Shown here in pieces: positions 60,502 to 64,000 of a DNA stretch of 64,000 nucleotides; the stretch's first letter is position 1; every line of letters begins with the position of its first letter. Made by a program: the position numbers and the translations under genes. Where the stretch lies: NCBI RefSeq assembly GCF_000208865.1, contig NC_018394.1, positions 3,537,797 through 3,601,796 on the forward strand. The letters run 5' to 3'. The notes beneath the pieces are model-generated. The model did no database searches. It was not told where the DNA came from and saw only the letters and a list, made by a program, of their open reading frames with translations. This DNA is from Neospora caninum Liverpool. Taxonomy: Eukaryota > Apicomplexa > Conoidasida > Eucoccidiorida > Sarcocystidae.

Positions 60502-63500
60502 CTACCCCTCATACATTTCGCACCGGCCCAGGCTATGTGAGGCCGTCGTGAGTGATCACACAAACACAAACAACACAAACACGGATGCATATTAAAGTCC
60601 ATGGTGCCATTGACACGTGTACAAGATATGCTCGTATGACAGGAAAACCGCTTTACATCAATGTGCAGTCCGTATGCATGTATATGTCGACGGATCTGCA
60701 GCGAAGAAAGATACGGAGGCCCGCGCCGACGTGTATTGTGGCACCGTTCCGAGCGCGTATAAATGCAGATCCGGGAACGCTAGCGGAACGGCGTCCACTG
60801 TTTTGGAAAAAGGCAAACACCTGTACAAAAAAGGGGAGACGCGCCGTCAGACGAAACAGGAAATTCAGAAAAGGGAAGAGAAAGAAAGGAGCTTTTTTCA
60901 GAGGAAGGAATGACCCCTCTCCTCCTTGTCTTCTGATTCACCGACAGGAAACTCTCGTCTTTGTTTCGTCCGGTGTCGGGCTACGCAGCAGGCAGCTTTG
61001 CCGCTTAGAGTCGGCTTTTCGAGCATGTGTTTGTCGTCCTTTCCGGAGAGCAAGAACGCGGCGTTTCCCCCCCTGTTCCTAGCCTTTTTTCCCTCTCGTC
61101 TTTCCTCGCTCCGAGGCCCGCGGTCACCGCGCACACCGGGCGCCTGCAGAAAGCTCACCGGCAGATTTCCCCGCTGTCCGGAGGGGGTCTGCGGTCGATT
61201 TGCTCGCTGTGAATGCACACTTTTGTGCGCGGACCGAGAAAAATTACCGGCAAACTCTCCCAGCTCGCCTAGTATACCCCGTTTCTCCAGGACAACAAAA
61301 AGGTTCGCTTTCTTGTGTCAAGTGGCTTTTGCCTACGAAAACCTGAGGAAATGGGTGTCCCTACATTTTGTGCGATGGACGGACTCCGGGCCACACGAAA
61401 ACGGGCGGACGAACAGCTCCGGTAGTAGTGTCTCAGATTCAGGTTCTCTTGTCATTTCCACAAACACATGGATACCTTTACAAGCGCATATATCGCCGGG
61501 TGAGCTCCGGCATTCGCGGGATAGTGGTACCCTCCTGTGGCGCCGGCCGGAAGCGGCGGAAGACATCGGCCTAGGACGCAGGTTCTGAGCGTAGGCGAAG
61601 CAGCAAAAAAATTGACGGGCAGCGAAGTGCAGTCTACGTCTCGGGGAGTAGAAGTCGAGTCACCAGGAAACAGGATTTTGTAGTAGCAGCGGAATCCGCC
61701 CTTTACAGGGATAGGCGCTTCAAAGCAGGCGACGGTGAGGCGAAGACGGAACACGTTTTAACGAGAACGAGACGATTCCACTAGCTTTCAACTCCGTCCT
61801 CCGGTAGTGCGTAGTTGAGAGTTTCATTCACACTGTTCTGACGGTTCCGATCGTATTGCGGAGAGGCAGACGGGTTGATGTACTTTATGCATCTCTCAGT
61901 TTGGTCGTCTGTGCAGATAATATTTCTTCCGTTTTCGCACCTCGTTGCCTTCCTGCGGCCGGGTATACAGTCTCTGTCTCTTCTTTTTTCGTCACTGCTG
62001 ATCCAGGGGCAACTACATCATCCCCCCGCTGCCCGGACGGTTGTCGGCACATAGTCTAGTCATCTGAATATGCCCCAACTACGAAGCGAGTGCAAGTTTC
62101 CATACCCAAGCACGGTTCCCTGCAGGAACGGTCAGACCTGAGACGCCTGCATAACTTTTCTCCTCTGTACACCTGTGGGCACCCGCCTTGCCTGAGCTCA
62201 CCTTCACCTGCCTCTTTCCTTTTCTCGGAATGCCCAACATCAAGCAACCGAACGCCAACCCCTCTCTACGCGACTGGATTCCTCGTTGGGGGTTTACTTG
62301 ATACCGTCGGGAGTCCTAAAGGCCCTCGAGCGCCACATCACGCGCGGCAACTGCACTGAGACTATGGATCCGTAGATGAAGAACGCAAATGAGGTGGTTT
62401 GTGTTTGCGGCTTTCAACTTCGAGACCGAAGAGAGCTGCAGTCCCCTCTATACGCGAAAAAATGGATGGACCTCCTGAACCAAACGAAGAAAACTGGTGC
62501 ATACGTGCGCAGGGACTTCAACTCGGGAGCGGGAATGCCCATGAATCTTTCTATAGATGCACATTCTTTTGTCATTCGCTTGGGTATATGCAAGCACATT
62601 TTGAATCCAGAAAAACGTGCACCTTCTGTGTATAGGCCGTTGGTCGTCTGAGGGAGGATAGATCCCCCAGCTGTCACACTGTCCTCCGGAGTTGTACGCC
62701 CAGTGAGGCGATGTGCTGCAGGATCTAATGCAAGGAATCATAGTCGTCCCGTAGATGCGTTCTTCCTCCACATGAGGAGGCCTTCGCATCCCGTCTAGTC
62801 TCCTGTCAGATTGAACGGCAAGGAGCGAAACGGACAACGGATGCTTTAGACATACACGACAGCCTCGCTTCCCGTTCGCTCGACATTCGTAGCTGAATCG
62901 TGTTCACTGGGGGTTAAAAGTGAACTGAAGCGGAGGAAGAAAGTTGCATCCATGCCCACGGTCCCCCATCCTCTTGCCAAACTGCGTATTTCCTTTTCTG
63001 TCGAGCTTGGCTCGGAGGTTGGAAAACAATCGTACCCTCCGGCGCGGAGTCGGATCCTTCGTGTCGCGGTTCGTGTTCGTGGTGTCTTGGACGGTGGACC
63101 AGGAGAAGCGAACCCTTTGGAACCTGATATCCACAAAAGCGTTGACTCCTTGTTTGTTCTTCGCAAACATGTGAATGGCACAAGAGACCCGTACCGGACA
63201 GTCCATTTCTCCTTTGAGAGATCTTTCTTTCGCAACCGTGCGGTCGCTCGCAGCAGCGCCACGGAGGTGCGAGAGACAAGGCCGCGCGGTCTCCTGCGGT
63301 CGCGCACACGCGTGAAGTGGGAGAAAAGGAACGGGCGAGCGTTTTTGCCGCAAAAAGCGACAATTGCCTTTTTTTCCTGACCGTCGTTTCTCTCTCTCGC
63401 TTCGTTTCCTTTCCACCGACCTCTCTCCATCTTTTCCCTTTTTCTGGCACCACCGCCGTCCTCTGTGTGCTGTCTCGCCCCCCTCCCTCCTCACGCATCT

Positions 63501-64000
63501 CGAAGAAAAGGTGTCCGTGGCCCTTGCGTTCGCGTTCCGCCTCGTATCTCCCGTTTCTTCTGTTCGTCTCAGAGCTTTTTCTTCTCTCTCTCTTTTCAGA
63601 GGGCCGAGAAGGGAAGAAAGGAACGAGGTGCTCCCTCGTGTGCAGTCTCGGCGTTTTCTCGACTGTCTCCGGAGGGCGAGAGAGACTGGGGAAGAGCGGT
63701 CCCCCTTGTCTTCCGCTGCTTTCCCCGTTCGAAAAGACTCCGACAGTTCTCTTCGTTTTTCTTCGCTCCGCTCGTGGGTCTCCGCCCTTGCGTGCCCATA
63801 AACCGAGATCTTTCGGCCAACTCCGGCCGCGCGCCTGCACTCGTTGCTCCCGTCTCGTTTCCAGCTTCCCCGGCCCTCTTTCCTCGTCGTGTCCAGATCC
63901 TCAAGCTCAGCACCCCTTCTGCATGTCTCGCGTCCCCTGCCTTTTCGATTGCCGCGCCTCTTGGAGAGAAAAGGCCTCCAGTGTCTTCTGACCCTTTCCC
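60502..64000. other. Right-hand region with no supported gene
   Basis: It should hold the promoter of the minus-strand membrane-protein gene. Open frames on both strands at 60926-61588 and 62846-63991 are built of biased Ser/Phe/Leu/Arg sequence. The segment 63360-63990 is strongly pyrimidine-rich on the plus strand, as in 5' UTRs or introns of this genome, and may lead into a plus-strand gene beyond the window. I recognise no domain. Confidence 0.45.

Noticed and set aside
60926..61588. 220-codon plus-strand open frame
   Set aside because: Biased Ser/Phe/Arg composition, no domain and no splice partners; likely upstream non-coding DNA of the minus-strand gene.
62846..63840. Long overlapping minus-strand frames up to 308 codons
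   Set aside because: They are the complement of a pyrimidine-rich tract; Glu/Arg/Lys content follows from composition and no domain is seen.
1..64000. tRNA, rRNA, CRISPR array or transposase
   Set aside because: None seen; repeats are simple-sequence arrays or the 534-bp exon duplication.

Overview
The window looks like nuclear DNA of a coccidian apicomplexan, most likely Toxoplasma gondii or a close relative (Hammondia, Neospora). The grounds are GC-balanced sequence, genes split by roughly 0.1-1.5 kb pyrimidine-rich introns with GT-AG ends, very long Ser/Pro/Arg/Gly-rich insertions in otherwise conserved enzymes, GCATGC and WGAGACG promoter words, frequent (TA)n arrays, and a Toxoplasma-type RRLxE export motif. 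Species is an inference; no marker gene fixes it.

Layout. 1-9.6 kb: no gene I can assemble, only scattered exon-like pieces. 9,616-22,081 (+) and 25,737-37,008 (+): two tandem paralogous genes of 15 and 14 exons that I reconstructed exon by exon. Each encodes a 944-residue protein with a recessed hydrophobic signal or anchor, an RRLA(S/E) motif at residues 178-182 in both, basic clusters, two copies of a helical module, and a series of short exons. Every intron is phase 1, so every internal exon is a multiple of three. 38,712-46,665 (-): a ten-exon Cid1-type terminal uridylyltransferase or non-canonical poly(A) polymerase. 48,879-54,274 (+): a six-exon histone-deacetylase-superfamily enzyme of the bacterial/class IV type with an apparent N-terminal signal peptide. 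54,877-60,501 (-): a two-exon, 1,724-residue protein with two membrane segments and no certain family. 60.5-64 kb: no supported gene.

The point of most interest is the paralogous pair at 9.6-37 kb. Its features (secretory signal, a motif matching the ASP5 cleavage consensus, basic stretches, lineage-specific tandem duplication, symmetric exons, a recent 534-bp internal exon-pair duplication) are those expected of exported dense-granule proteins that reach the host cell, possibly its nucleus. Function is inferred, not shown. The TUTase, deacetylase and membrane-protein genes form an ordinary housekeeping-like block. The TUTase and deacetylase genes are divergent across a 2.2-kb spacer, and the deacetylase and membrane-protein genes converge.
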